Positions 15,507 through 22,814 of a stretch of 36,511 nt of DNA are shown piece by piece. Under the pieces are notes generated by a model. That model saw only the letters and a list, made by a program, of their open reading frames with translations, ran no database searches and was not told the DNA's origin. Both the position numbers and the translations under genes were made by a program. The DNA lies in assembly GCF_025290915.1 (NCBI RefSeq), contig NZ_JAOCQE010000039.1, forward strand, positions 1 through 36,511, read 5' to 3'. Each line of letters starts with the position of its first letter. The stretch's first letter is position 1. Source of the DNA: Streptomyces sp. 15-116A. GTDB lineage: Bacteria; Actinomycetota; Actinomycetes; Streptomycetales; Streptomycetaceae.

Positions 15507-16346
15507 ATGGCAGAACGACCGGGACGCCGTCCGCGCAGGCCGCACTCCGCGCGGGTCGTCCGCACCGAGCGGCTGACCCCGCACATGCAGCGCGTGGTAC
15601 TGGGCGGCGAGGGCCTCGCCGACTTCGCGGCCGACACCTGCACCGACCACTATGTGAAGCTGCTCTTCCCCGCCGAAGGCGTGACCTACCCGGAGCCCTT
15701 CGACCTGGAGCGGATCCGCGAGGAGTTCCCGCGCGAGCAGTGGCCGGTGACCCGGACGTACACCGTGCGCCATTGGGACGCCGAACACCGCGAGCTCACC
15801 CTGGACTTCGTGCTCCACGGCGACGAGGGGCTGGCCGGGCCGTGGGCCCTGCGCGCCCAGCCGGGCGAGACGGTGCGGTTCATGGGGCCCGGCGGCGCCT
15901 ACGCGCCCGACCCGGACGCCGACTGGCATCTGCTCGTCGGGGACGAGAGCGCGCTGCCCGCGATCGCCCGCTCCCTGGAAGCGCTGCCGCGCGGCGCCAG
16001 AGCGTACGCCTTCGTCGAGATCGACGGCCCGCAGGAGGAGCAGAAGATCGACTCCGAGGTGGAGGTCACCTGGCTGCACCGCGGGGGCCGTCCCGTCGGC
16101 GAGGCGCTCGTGGCGGCCGTCAAGGGCCTCGACTTCCCCGAGGGCCGGGTGCACGCCTTCGTGCACGGCGAGGCGCACTTCGTGAAGGAGCTGCGCAGGC
16201 TGCTGCGGGTCGACAAACAGATTCCGCGCGAGGACCTGTCGATCTCCGGCTACTGGCGGCTGGGCCACAACGAGGACGGCTGGCAGGCCTCCAAGCGGGA
16301 GTGGAACGCCCGTATCGAGGCGGAGCAGGAGCGGGCCCGGTCCTGA
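15507..16346 (+). CDS. Siderophore-interacting protein (FAD-dependent ferric-siderophore reductase, SIP family)
   Basis: A 279-residue cytosolic flavoprotein of the SIP/ViuB family, which frees iron from imported ferric siderophores by reducing it with NAD(P)H. The FAD-binding motif RTYTVR is at 83-88, followed by the beta-barrel segment ELTLDFVLHGDEGLAGPWA and GPGGAY. The C-terminal half has LLVGDESALPAIARSLE (nucleotide-side loop) and HAFVHGEAHFVKELRR, then the family's characteristic ending SGYWRLGHNEDGW. ATG 15507 lies 6 bases after a GGGAGG. The iron box immediately upstream predicts induction under iron limitation. It stands alone, so it probably serves siderophores taken up by systems encoded elsewhere. 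Confidence 0.93.
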   Translation: MAERPGRRPRRPHSARVVRTERLTPHMQRVVLGGEGLADFAADTCTDHYVKLLFPAEGVTYPEPFDLERIREEFPREQWPVTRTYTVRHWDAEHRELTLDFVLHGDEGLAGPWALRAQPGETVRFMGPGGAYAPDPDADWHLLVGDESALPAIARSLEALPRGARAYAFVEIDGPQEEQKIDSEVEVTWLHRGGRPVGEALVAAVKGLDFPEGRVHAFVHGEAHFVKELRRLLRVDKQIPREDLSISGYWRLGHNEDGWQASKREWNARIEAEQERARS

Positions 16347-16403
16347 GCACGACCCCGGGCGGGCCTCGCGTCGGCCACCTGCGGCGCCGCCCGGGTGAAC
16401 CCC

Positions 16404-16458
16404 GGCAGCCCGCCGGCCCGCGGCGGCGTGGCGACACGGCCCGGCCCGCCGGGCTGCC
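16404..16458 (+). terminator. GC-rich inverted repeat after the SIP gene, possible terminator
   Basis: GGCAGCCCG (16404-16412) pairs perfectly with CGGGCTGCC (16450-16458); the 37-base loop is itself GC-rich and may fold. There is no T-run. It lies between the SIP gene and the small gene at 16474. Confidence 0.3.
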
Positions 16459-16473
16459 CCAGGATCCGGGCGC

Positions 16474-16755
16474 GTGGCACACACCTTCGACGAACTCGTC
16501 GCCAAGCAGCGCGCAGCGGACGAGGCACACGCCCGCGTACGCCAACTACAGGAGACCTACGGCCCACCCACCCAGACCACGTGGAGCGAACACCAGACGG
16601 CGACGTGGGAGACGGCCTGGCGCGCCTGGCGCGACCTCGCCCGAGACGTCCAGGTGGCCCTCAGCGAGTACGCCCGCGAGGAGGGCACGCCCCGCCACGA
16701 GATCGAAACCCGGGTGAAGCAAGCCGTACGGCACGACGACCCGGGCACTACCTGA
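16474..16755 (+). CDS. Small hypothetical protein, 93 residues
   Basis: A short, soluble, strongly charged protein beginning with GTG (AHTFDELVAKQRAADEAHARVRQLQ) 9 bases after an AGGA. It appears almost wholly helical, with heptad-like runs (AADEAHARVRQLQETYG) and several tryptophans in the middle (TTWSEHQTATWETAWRAWRDLARDV). No signal peptide, membrane segment or cysteine motif. It has the third-position GC bias expected of a real Streptomyces gene and sits between the SIP and pseudouridine synthase genes in the same direction. I recognise no family and assign no function. Confidence 0.6.
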   Translation: MAHTFDELVAKQRAADEAHARVRQLQETYGPPTQTTWSEHQTATWETAWRAWRDLARDVQVALSEYAREEGTPRHEIETRVKQAVRHDDPGTT

Positions 16756-16813
16756 CCCAGCTGCCGCCCAGCACCAGCACCAGCACTCACGCACCCTCGT
16801 ACCCTTGGCACCC

Positions 16814-17764
16814 GTGAGACGCAAGCGCCCAGTTCCCCCCTCCCCGCTGCCGCAGCGCAACGGCGTGGACCCGGTCCGGGTGCGGTTGCCCGCCAGTGAG
16901 CGGTGGGAGACGGTACGGGACCACCTGCACGAGCGGCTCGCAGCGGAGCCCCGCCTCATCGACTCGATGTTCGACACCGGGCAGATCGTCGGCGCGGACG
17001 GGCGCCCCGTGCCGGCGGACGCGCCCTACGTGCCGGGGCTCTTCGTGTGGTTCCACCGCGAGCTGCCCGCCGAGGTGCCGGTGCCGTACCCGCTGGAGAT
17101 CGTGCACCGCGACGAGCACATCGTCGTCGTCGACAAACCCCACTTCCTGGCCACCACCCCCCGCGGCCGCCACGTCGCCGAGACCGCGCTCGCCCGCCTG
17201 CGCCGGGACCTCGGGATTCCCACCCTCGGCCCCGCACACCGCCTGGACCGGCTCACCGCGGGCCTGGTGCTGTTCACCGTCCGCCCGGAGGAGCGCGGCG
17301 CCTACCAGACCCTCTTCCGCGACCGCAGGGTGCGCAAGGAGTACGAGGCCGTCGCACCGTACGATCCCGCGCTGCCCCTTCCCCGGACCGTGCGCAGCAG
17401 GATCGTGAAGGAACGCGGTGTGCTGACCGCCCGCGAGGTCGAGGGCGAGCCCAACGCCGTCAGCGACATCGAGCTCCTCGATCACCGCCCGGACGGTCTC
17501 GGCCGGTACCGTCTCGTGCCGCACACCGGCCAGACCCACCAGCTGCGGGTGCACATGACCGCCCTGGGCGTGCCCCTCCTCGGCGACCCCCTGTACCCGG
17601 AGGTGACCGGCCCCGTCCCGGCCGGTGACTTCCGGCGCCCGCTGCAACTGCTGGCGCGGACGCTGGAGTTCACCGACCCGGTGACGGGCGTGGCGCACCG
17701 CTTCCGCAGTGGCCGGGTGCTGGCCGCCTGGGCCTCGTACGAGGACTGGGCCGCAGGTCAGTAG
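16814..17764 (+). CDS. RNA pseudouridine synthase, RluA family
   Basis: A 316-residue enzyme that converts a uridine in RNA to pseudouridine. The catalytic motif HRLDRLTAGLVLF places the essential Asp at about 145. Other family pieces are EIVHRDEHIVVVDKPHFLATTPRG upstream, RVRKEYEAV, and the end motif GRYRLVPHTGQTHQLRVHM...LGDPLYP. The N-terminal 85 residues resemble an S4-like lead-in (RDHLHERL...DTGQIVGADGRPVPADAPY). The target site (23S rRNA or tRNA) cannot be told. GTG 16814 is chosen; TTG 16805 is possible. No ribosome site is visible, but TACCCT at 16799-16804 could be a -10 for a nearly leaderless message. The last 7 bases overlap the convergent P450 gene. Confidence 0.87.
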   Translation: MRRKRPVPPSPLPQRNGVDPVRVRLPASERWETVRDHLHERLAAEPRLIDSMFDTGQIVGADGRPVPADAPYVPGLFVWFHRELPAEVPVPYPLEIVHRDEHIVVVDKPHFLATTPRGRHVAETALARLRRDLGIPTLGPAHRLDRLTAGLVLFTVRPEERGAYQTLFRDRRVRKEYEAVAPYDPALPLPRTVRSRIVKERGVLTAREVEGEPNAVSDIELLDHRPDGLGRYRLVPHTGQTHQLRVHMTALGVPLLGDPLYPEVTGPVPAGDFRRPLQLLARTLEFTDPVTGVAHRFRSGRVLAAWASYEDWAAGQ

Positions 17765-19323
17765 TCGCCCCGCCACCACCGCAGGAACCGCTGCCACACA
17801 CCCGGCCGGCGAGCCGGTGCGACGGGCGGCTGCGGCGCGGCCAGCGGAGGCTGCGGCTGCGGCTCGGCGAAGAGCGGCTGCGCGGCGGCCGTCGCCTGAG
17901 AAGGCACCGCCGACGGCTGCCCGGCCCGCTGCGACGACGAATGCGACGAAGACCGCGACGCCGGCGCGAACGGATCCGGCGCCCCGATGTGCCAGTCGGT
18001 CATGGACCGGTCCGGCTTGGCGTCATGGTTCGGCGTCTCGTTCACGTCCTGCTGCTCCCGCGGCGTGAAGTACACCGGAAGCTCCACGAGGTGCCGCGAG
18101 GCGATCGACTCGGTGTACCGCAGCTCCTCCTCGGCGATGCTGAGCTCGACATCGGGCAGCCGCATCAGCAGCGCGTCCACGCCGATCTCGGCGATGATGC
18201 GCCCGATGTCCTGACCGGGGCACTCGTGCGGGCCACCGCCGAAGGCGAGGTGGGAGCGGTTGCCCATCATGTCGGCGCCCGGATCGGGGCGGACCCTCGG
18301 GTCGACGTTCGCCGGCAGCGGCGCGAGCAGCAGACCGTCGCCCTTGCGGATGCGCTGCCCGCCGAGCTCGGTGTCCTGCTTGGCGAAGTAGGCGAAGATC
18401 GTGCTGAACGGCGGCTCGTCCCACAGCAGCTGCTCCACCGCCTGCGGCACCGTCATCTGCCCGCCGTTGAGCTGCGCCCGGAAGCGCGGGTCGATCAGCA
18501 CCGTGCGCAGCACATTGGCGAGGAGGTTGGCGGTGGCCTCGTAGGCGGCGATGAGCACCACCCTCAGGTGCTCCCTGACCTCGTCGTCGGTCAGACCGGC
18601 CGGGTGGGTGATGAGGTGGCTGGCGAAGTCGTTCTGCGGCGCGGCCCGGCGCTGTGCGGTGAGCTGACCCAGCGCGTCCATGATGTACGCGTTGCTGGCG
18701 ATGGCGGTCTCGGTGCCCCGCAGCATGTCGCGCGCGGCCTGCACGATCCGGTCGTTGTACTCGTCCGGCATGCCGAGGATCTGGCACATCACGGCCATCG
18801 GCAGATGCTCGGCGTACTGGCCGACGAGCTCGGCCTCGCCCACCTCGCAGAACGTGTTGACGATCCGCTGGGTGCTGCGGTTGATGTGCCGGCGCAGCGT
18901 GCGGAAGTTCAGGGTGCCGACCGCGGAGTCGATCGCGCCGCGCAGCCGGGTGTGTTCCTCGCCCTCGGCGTGGGAGCACATCGGCTGCCAGGCGATGTGC
19001 GGCATCAGCGGGTGATCGGGCTTGACCATGCCCTCCTTGAGCGGGGTCCAGATCCGGCTGTCCCGGCAGAACACCGTGGGCGTGCTCACCATGTGCAGGT
19101 TCTCGGCGTGGCCGAGGACGACCCATACGGGCACGTCGTCGTGGAGCAGCACGGGCGCCACCGGACCGTGCTCGGCCCGCAGCTCCTCGTACAGCTTCTT
19201 CAGGTCGTCCGACTGGTGCAGCCGGTGCAGCCCTCCGGGGCCCTGGCCGTGCGCGGGGCAGCCGGGGGGCGGGGCGAGCCGGGAGGCGTCCGTGCCGGTC
19301 GGGGCGGGGAATTCAGGCGTCAC
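17758..19323 (-). CDS. rarE: Cytochrome P450 of the rar conservon (RarE-like), lacking ExxR and with a long C-terminal tail
   Basis: A 521-residue protein. The P450 domain spans about residues 30-420, with heme-ligand Cys368 in FGGGPHECPGQ. Two otherwise near-invariant features are changed. The K-helix ExxR position reads EQLLW (297-301), with Gln for Glu and Trp for Arg, and the I-helix oxygen-activating Thr is Ala263 (AAYEAT). Loss of ExxR is known for the Streptomyces CYP157 family, also found in conservons. Residues 421-521 form a Ser/Pro/Gln/Ala-rich tail ending WQRFLRWWRGDY, which could touch membrane or a partner protein. GTG 19323 follows CCGGAG by about 9 bases. It lies 56 bases after the GTPase gene as last gene of the conservon. 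In S. coelicolor the rar locus (SCO1626-1630) affects aerial mycelium onset; substrate unknown. Confidence 0.87.
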   Translation of the reverse strand: MTPEFPAPTGTDASRLAPPPGCPAHGQGPGGLHRLHQSDDLKKLYEELRAEHGPVAPVLLHDDVPVWVVLGHAENLHMVSTPTVFCRDSRIWTPLKEGMVKPDHPLMPHIAWQPMCSHAEGEEHTRLRGAIDSAVGTLNFRTLRRHINRSTQRIVNTFCEVGEAELVGQYAEHLPMAVMCQILGMPDEYNDRIVQAARDMLRGTETAIASNAYIMDALGQLTAQRRAAPQNDFASHLITHPAGLTDDEVREHLRVVLIAAYEATANLLANVLRTVLIDPRFRAQLNGGQMTVPQAVEQLLWDEPPFSTIFAYFAKQDTELGGQRIRKGDGLLLAPLPANVDPRVRPDPGADMMGNRSHLAFGGGPHECPGQDIGRIIAEIGVDALLMRLPDVELSIAEEELRYTESIASRHLVELPVYFTPREQQDVNETPNHDAKPDRSMTDWHIGAPDPFAPASRSSSHSSSQRAGQPSAVPSQATAAAQPLFAEPQPQPPLAAPQPPVAPARRPGVWQRFLRWWRGDY

Positions 19324-19379
19324 TGTGGTCGCTCCGGAAATGGGGTGGGGCAGGCATGTGGGGGGGGCGGATACGTCGG

Positions 19380-20000
19380 TCAGGTGAGCGAGCGCGACAT
19401 GGCGAGCGAGTGCAGGAACCGCATGAGGGTCATCAGGACGTCCCGGCTGGAGGCGCGGCGCCGGACGTCGCACTCCACGATGGGCACGTCCTCGGGCAGG
19501 TCGAGGGCGGTGCGCAGCTCGGCGACGGGATAACGGGGCGCGTCCGGGAAGGTGTTGACGGCGACGACGAACGGCACGCCGCGTTCCTCCAGCCGGCCCA
19601 TCACCTCGAAGCTGACCGCGAGGCGGCGCGTGTCGACCAGCACGACCGCGCCGAGCGCGCCCTCGAACAGGCCGTTCCACAGGAACCAGAAGCGTTCCTG
19701 GCCGGGGGTGCCGAACAGGTACAGCACCAGTTCGTCGGTGATCCGGATGCGGCCGAAGTCCATGGCCACGGTGGTGGCCGTCTTGGACGCGGATCCGAAG
19801 TTGTCGTCGACGCCGACCCCGGCCTGCGTCATGGTCTCCTCGGTGGTCAGCGGCCTGATCTCGCTGACCGAACCGACCATGGTGGTCTTGCCGACCCCGA
19901 ACCCGCCCACGATGACGATCTTCGCCGCGGCCTGGGCCGTGTGCGGCAGCCGGTCCTCGGCGCGTGGGCCCGGGATGGTCTCAGAGCCTTTGAAGTCCAT
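19380..20000 (-). CDS. rarD: Conservon small GTP-binding protein (RarD/CvnD)
   Basis: A 206-residue Ras/MglA-like GTPase. Walker A is GGFGVGKTT (32-40), and the switch II region reads FGTPGQERFWFLW, the arrangement usual for conservon D proteins, in place of DTAGQ. A standard NKxD guanine-specificity motif is not seen; the corresponding strand reads FVVAVNTFPDAPRYP, so guanine recognition is presumably adapted as in its family. It is a peripheral membrane partner in the conservon complex, where RarA acts as the sensor-like part and RarB/RarC as adaptors. Its first 20 bases overlap the end of the DUF742 gene. Family assignment is secure; the signal and output are not known from sequence. Confidence 0.92.
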   Translation of the reverse strand: MDFKGSETIPGPRAEDRLPHTAQAAAKIVIVGGFGVGKTTMVGSVSEIRPLTTEETMTQAGVGVDDNFGSASKTATTVAMDFGRIRITDELVLYLFGTPGQERFWFLWNGLFEGALGAVVLVDTRRLAVSFEVMGRLEERGVPFVVAVNTFPDAPRYPVAELRTALDLPEDVPIVECDVRRRASSRDVLMTLMRFLHSLAMSRSLT

Positions 20001-20385
20001 GCATCACCGCTTCGAGAAGGGAACGGTCGGGGAGCGCCTGACGGACGATCGGGGCGCGCGCCCGGACCAGTTCCGCCGCCAGCATCTCGGTGAGCAGGGC
20101 GGTCACCGCGCTGAACGGCAGGTTCAGATAGGCCGAGAGTTCGGCCACGGACAGGGGGGCGGAGCACAGCCGGAGCAGCGCCGCCTGCTCGGGCGTGGCG
20201 GAGTTCGGGGGGTCCGGGGACTGGGCGACGATCAGCGTCACCAGGTCGAGATCCGCCCGCTCGCCGTCCGGGCCGGCGACGACGTAGAACCGCTCCGGAT
20301 TGCCCTTCGGGCCTTTCGGGCCCTCGGCCGGCCGGGGAGGGGGATCCTCCCCGGGGGTGCGCCTCTGGCGTTGCGGAGGAGTCAT
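19981..20385 (-). CDS. rarC: DUF742 protein of the conservon (RarC/CvnC)
   Basis: A 134-residue protein with a proline-rich, charged N-terminal 35 residues and a DUF742 domain (about 30-134). The core includes RFYVVAGP, LDLVTLIVAQ, then a winged-helix-like part LLRLCSAPLSVAELSAYLNLPFSAVTALLTEMLAAELV and the typical ending LLEAVMHGLQRL. DUF742 proteins occur almost only in conservons between the roadblock and GTPase genes and are thought to be part of the membrane-associated complex. ATG 20385 overlaps the stop of the roadblock gene (ATGA), and its own end overlaps the GTPase start by 20 bases, so translation is tightly linked. Confidence 0.92.
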   Translation of the reverse strand: MTPPQRQRRTPGEDPPPRPAEGPKGPKGNPERFYVVAGPDGERADLDLVTLIVAQSPDPPNSATPEQAALLRLCSAPLSVAELSAYLNLPFSAVTALLTEMLAAELVRARAPIVRQALPDRSLLEAVMHGLQRL

Positions 20386-20789
20386 ACGGCCTGCCCGTTC
20401 CTTCGGGGCGGTGTGGTCAGATGGGCGCCGATCCGGACGACGAGGTCGCGCATCATGCCGCCCATGCGGCCGGGTTCACAGGTCATGTCGGACAGCACCG
20501 CCAGATAGGCGTTGTCGCCGGCCGCCATCAGATAGAAGTAGCCGCCCTTGATCTCGATGAGCACCATCTGCATCTCGCCGTCGCTGTAGGGCAGTTCCTG
20601 GGCGACGGCACCGGCGAGGCTCTGCACGCCCGCGCAGGCGGCGGCGACGCGGTCGGCGGCGTCCGGGTCGCCGCCGTAGCGGGCCAGGCGCAGTCCGTCG
20701 GCGGAGAGCACCACGACCATCTCGACGCCGGGCGCCCCGTCGGAGATTTCCTTGAGCATCCAGTCGAAGTTGGCTCGTTGCCGGATCAC
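20382..20789 (-). CDS. rarB: Roadblock/LC7-domain protein of the conservon (RarB/CvnB)
   Basis: A 135-residue roadblock/LC7 protein (FDWMLKEISDGAPGVEMVVVLSADGLRLARY...AAACAGVQSLAGAVAQE...VLIEIKGGYFYLMAAGDNAYLAVLSD), full length for the family. Such proteins dimerise and act as adaptors or GTPase activators for MglA-type GTPases; here the partner is the RarD protein two genes downstream. The GTG start at 20789 overlaps the stop of the sensor-kinase gene (GTGA). The frame continues upstream but only as a shadow inside that gene. Confidence 0.93.
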   Translation of the reverse strand: MIRQRANFDWMLKEISDGAPGVEMVVVLSADGLRLARYGGDPDAADRVAAACAGVQSLAGAVAQELPYSDGEMQMVLIEIKGGYFYLMAAGDNAYLAVLSDMTCEPGRMGGMMRDLVVRIGAHLTTPPRRNGQAV

Positions 20790-22402
20790 TTGAGGTCCCC
20801 CTCGTCGTCGGCCTCGGTGCGGGCCGGTTCGTTGATGAGATGCAGGTAGGCGGTGGGGTTGCGGGTGAAGTCGGTGGGGTGGACGCCTGGTTCGAGGCCC
20901 TCCTTGAGGCCCTCCCAGAAGGAGTCGATCCACAGCCCGGGCTCGCGCTTCTCCTCCTGCTTCTTCTCGGGTTCGGGCTCGGGCACCGCCTGCGACCAGA
21001 CGCTCTTCTCCCCGCGTGCGGCGGCCTCCCGCTGCTCCCGTTCGATGGCGGCCATGTCGGCGTACCGCTGGTGCATCGGCGTCTTCACCTTGCTGCGGCG
21101 CTGTGGCAGTCCGCCCGCGGTCCACTCGGTGACCTCGGGGACGTCGTCCTCCATCGACACGGTCTCGGGAATGCGCGGACTCGTGGGGCGGCGCTTCTTG
21201 GGCGCGCGCTTCGGGCCGGGCAGCATGTCGACCGGATTGGGCACCGAGGTCGCGCCGATGCCGTGGGCGAGACCGACGCCGGGCTCGTCGGTCAGCATGT
21301 CCTTCGGTACGACGAGGACGGCACGGACGCCACCGTAGGCGGAGGCGCGCAGCGCGATCTGCATCTTGTACTGGGCGCAGAGCCGGCCGACCACGGAGAG
21401 GCCGAGCCTCGGGTTGGCGCCGATCTCCTGGATGTCGTTGCCCTGCATGGCCTGTTCCACCAGGCCTTCGAGCCGGGCGCGGGCCCGCTCGTCGAAGTTG
21501 ACGCCGGCGTCCTCGATCTCGATGGCCACGCCGGTCTGCACCTCGATCGCGGTGACGTGCACCTTGGACTGGGGCGGGGAGTAGCGGGTGGCGTTGTCGA
21601 GGAGTTCGGCGACGGCGTGGATGACCGGCTCGACGGAGATGCCCTTGACGTTGACCTTGGCGATCGACTTCAGGTCGATGCGCCGGTACTCGAGGATGCG
21701 GGACATGGCGCCGCGCAGCACGCTGTAGAGCGCGACCGGCAGCGGCCACTGGCGTCCGGGACGGCCGCCGCCGAGTACGGAGATGGAGTCGGCGAGGCGG
21801 CCGATCAGCGCGTTGCCGTGGTCGATGCGCAGCAGGTCGTCGAAGACCTCGGGGTTGCGGCCGTGGTCCTCCTCCATCTCCCTGAGTTCCTCGGCCTGCT
21901 GGTGGACGATGGACTGGACCCGGCGGGCGATGCTGACGAAGGAGCGCTGGTTGGAGTCACGCAGCGACTCCTCGTGGTCGATGATGCCGAGCAGCTTCTT
22001 CAGCAGATCGAGCTGGTACTGCGGCAGGTTCCGCCAGGCGGGGTTGAGCCGGGGCAGGGCCCTGAGCACCTCCTCGACCTCGTTCCCGCGGTGCATGTGG
22101 TCCAGCGCCGCGGGAAAGACCTCGTCGGTGAAGTGCCGGGTCTCCGTGTCGTGGGCGGCGACCCGGGCCTCCAGATACGCACGGTGACGCTCGTACTCGG
22201 TCCGCGCGTCGCGCAGCACCCGGCCCCGGCGTACGGCCTCGGCCGACGCGGCGATGACGAGCAGGGTGGCGACGGCACCACACACTCCGACGGCGATCCG
22301 GGCGGGCTCCGTCACCAGGGCGACGGCGGCTCCGGTCGCCGCGGCCATCAGTATGGCCGGCAGCAACAGCACGCGCGCATAAGGAAGTTGGACACTCGCC
22401 AT
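20786..22402 (-). CDS. rarA: Conservon sensor histidine-kinase-like protein (RarA/CvnA)
   Basis: A 538-residue membrane protein. Two hydrophobic helices (about 8-32 and 37-56) are followed by a long helical region (60-180), a dimerisation-like segment with LLRIDHGNALIGRLADSISVLGG (about 188-212), and a HATPase domain. The ATPase domain has the N-box HAVAELLDNATRYSPP, the G1 element EDAGVNF and the G2 element LGLSVVGRLC. The C-terminal 150 residues are charged and proline-rich, ending in a conserved patch (LWIDSFWEGLKEGLEPG). CvnA proteins resemble kinases but work with the roadblock/GTPase partners, with no response regulator present. ATG 22402 has GAGGG 6 bases upstream. It is the first gene of the five-gene rar operon, all linked by short overlaps up to the GTPase gene. 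Confidence 0.92.
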   Translation of the reverse strand: MASVQLPYARVLLLPAILMAAATGAAVALVTEPARIAVGVCGAVATLLVIAASAEAVRRGRVLRDARTEYERHRAYLEARVAAHDTETRHFTDEVFPAALDHMHRGNEVEEVLRALPRLNPAWRNLPQYQLDLLKKLLGIIDHEESLRDSNQRSFVSIARRVQSIVHQQAEELREMEEDHGRNPEVFDDLLRIDHGNALIGRLADSISVLGGGRPGRQWPLPVALYSVLRGAMSRILEYRRIDLKSIAKVNVKGISVEPVIHAVAELLDNATRYSPPQSKVHVTAIEVQTGVAIEIEDAGVNFDERARARLEGLVEQAMQGNDIQEIGANPRLGLSVVGRLCAQYKMQIALRASAYGGVRAVLVVPKDMLTDEPGVGLAHGIGATSVPNPVDMLPGPKRAPKKRRPTSPRIPETVSMEDDVPEVTEWTAGGLPQRRSKVKTPMHQRYADMAAIEREQREAAARGEKSVWSQAVPEPEPEKKQEEKREPGLWIDSFWEGLKEGLEPGVHPTDFTRNPTAYLHLINEPARTEADDEGDLK

Positions 22403-22814
22403 GTGGGCCCTCTGAAACGAATCGGCTGATGGTCGGGGAACTAGCGGGTCGGAACTGGCACATCGGGGAACAAGCGCACGAATTCATCCCAACTCGGTGC
22501 GCTGCGGGCGAGCTTAGTCCGACCGGATCATCGCCGTGTCATATTCAGCAAGTGCCGGAAATGGCACCCGGGACAGGAGTACCCTCGGGTCATTTACACA
22601 GTGCGCCACTGTTCGAACACGAGACGTCACAGCGTACGGGCGTACGAAAATCACTCACCGTCATGGGTGAGAAGGGTCCCGCAGTGGCTCGCTGAACCTG
22701 CCCCGGGCGGGATCCGGTGATGCGTCGGGCCGGGGGCGCACGGGACGCGAAAGCCCGGCGCGCACGGAGCACGCCGGGCCTGCGGGCGAATCGGGGGATC
22801 GGGGGATCGAGGGG
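22403..22814. promoter_or_regulatory. 412-base region upstream of the rar operon with several inverted repeats
   Basis: There is no credible gene here. Moving towards rarA it contains the helY terminator hairpin (22753-22779), an inverted repeat CTCACC/GGTGAG (22654-22671, 6-base centre), two CGTACG hexamers 2 bases apart (22633-22646), and GTGCC/GGCAC (22552-22567). Possible promoter elements on the minus strand near 22515-22545 are weak. The repeats may be operators for developmental regulators of the rar genes. Confidence 0.45.
22753..22779 (-). terminator. Terminator hairpin after helY
   Basis: GCCCGGCG (22753-22760) and CGCCGGGC (22772-22779) pair perfectly over 8 bases with an 11-base loop. 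In the direction of helY transcription the stem is followed by TTTCG, a short U-tract. It lies 36 bases after the helY stop. Confidence 0.7.

Noticed and set aside
16768..16785. Three CCAGCA hexamers before the pseudouridine synthase gene
   Set aside because: Short simple repeat with no partner or conserved spacing; probably chance in GC-rich DNA.
19360..19367. Run of eight G between the GTPase and P450 genes
   Set aside because: It lies between genes, so slippage would not alter a protein; treated as ordinary intergenic sequence.
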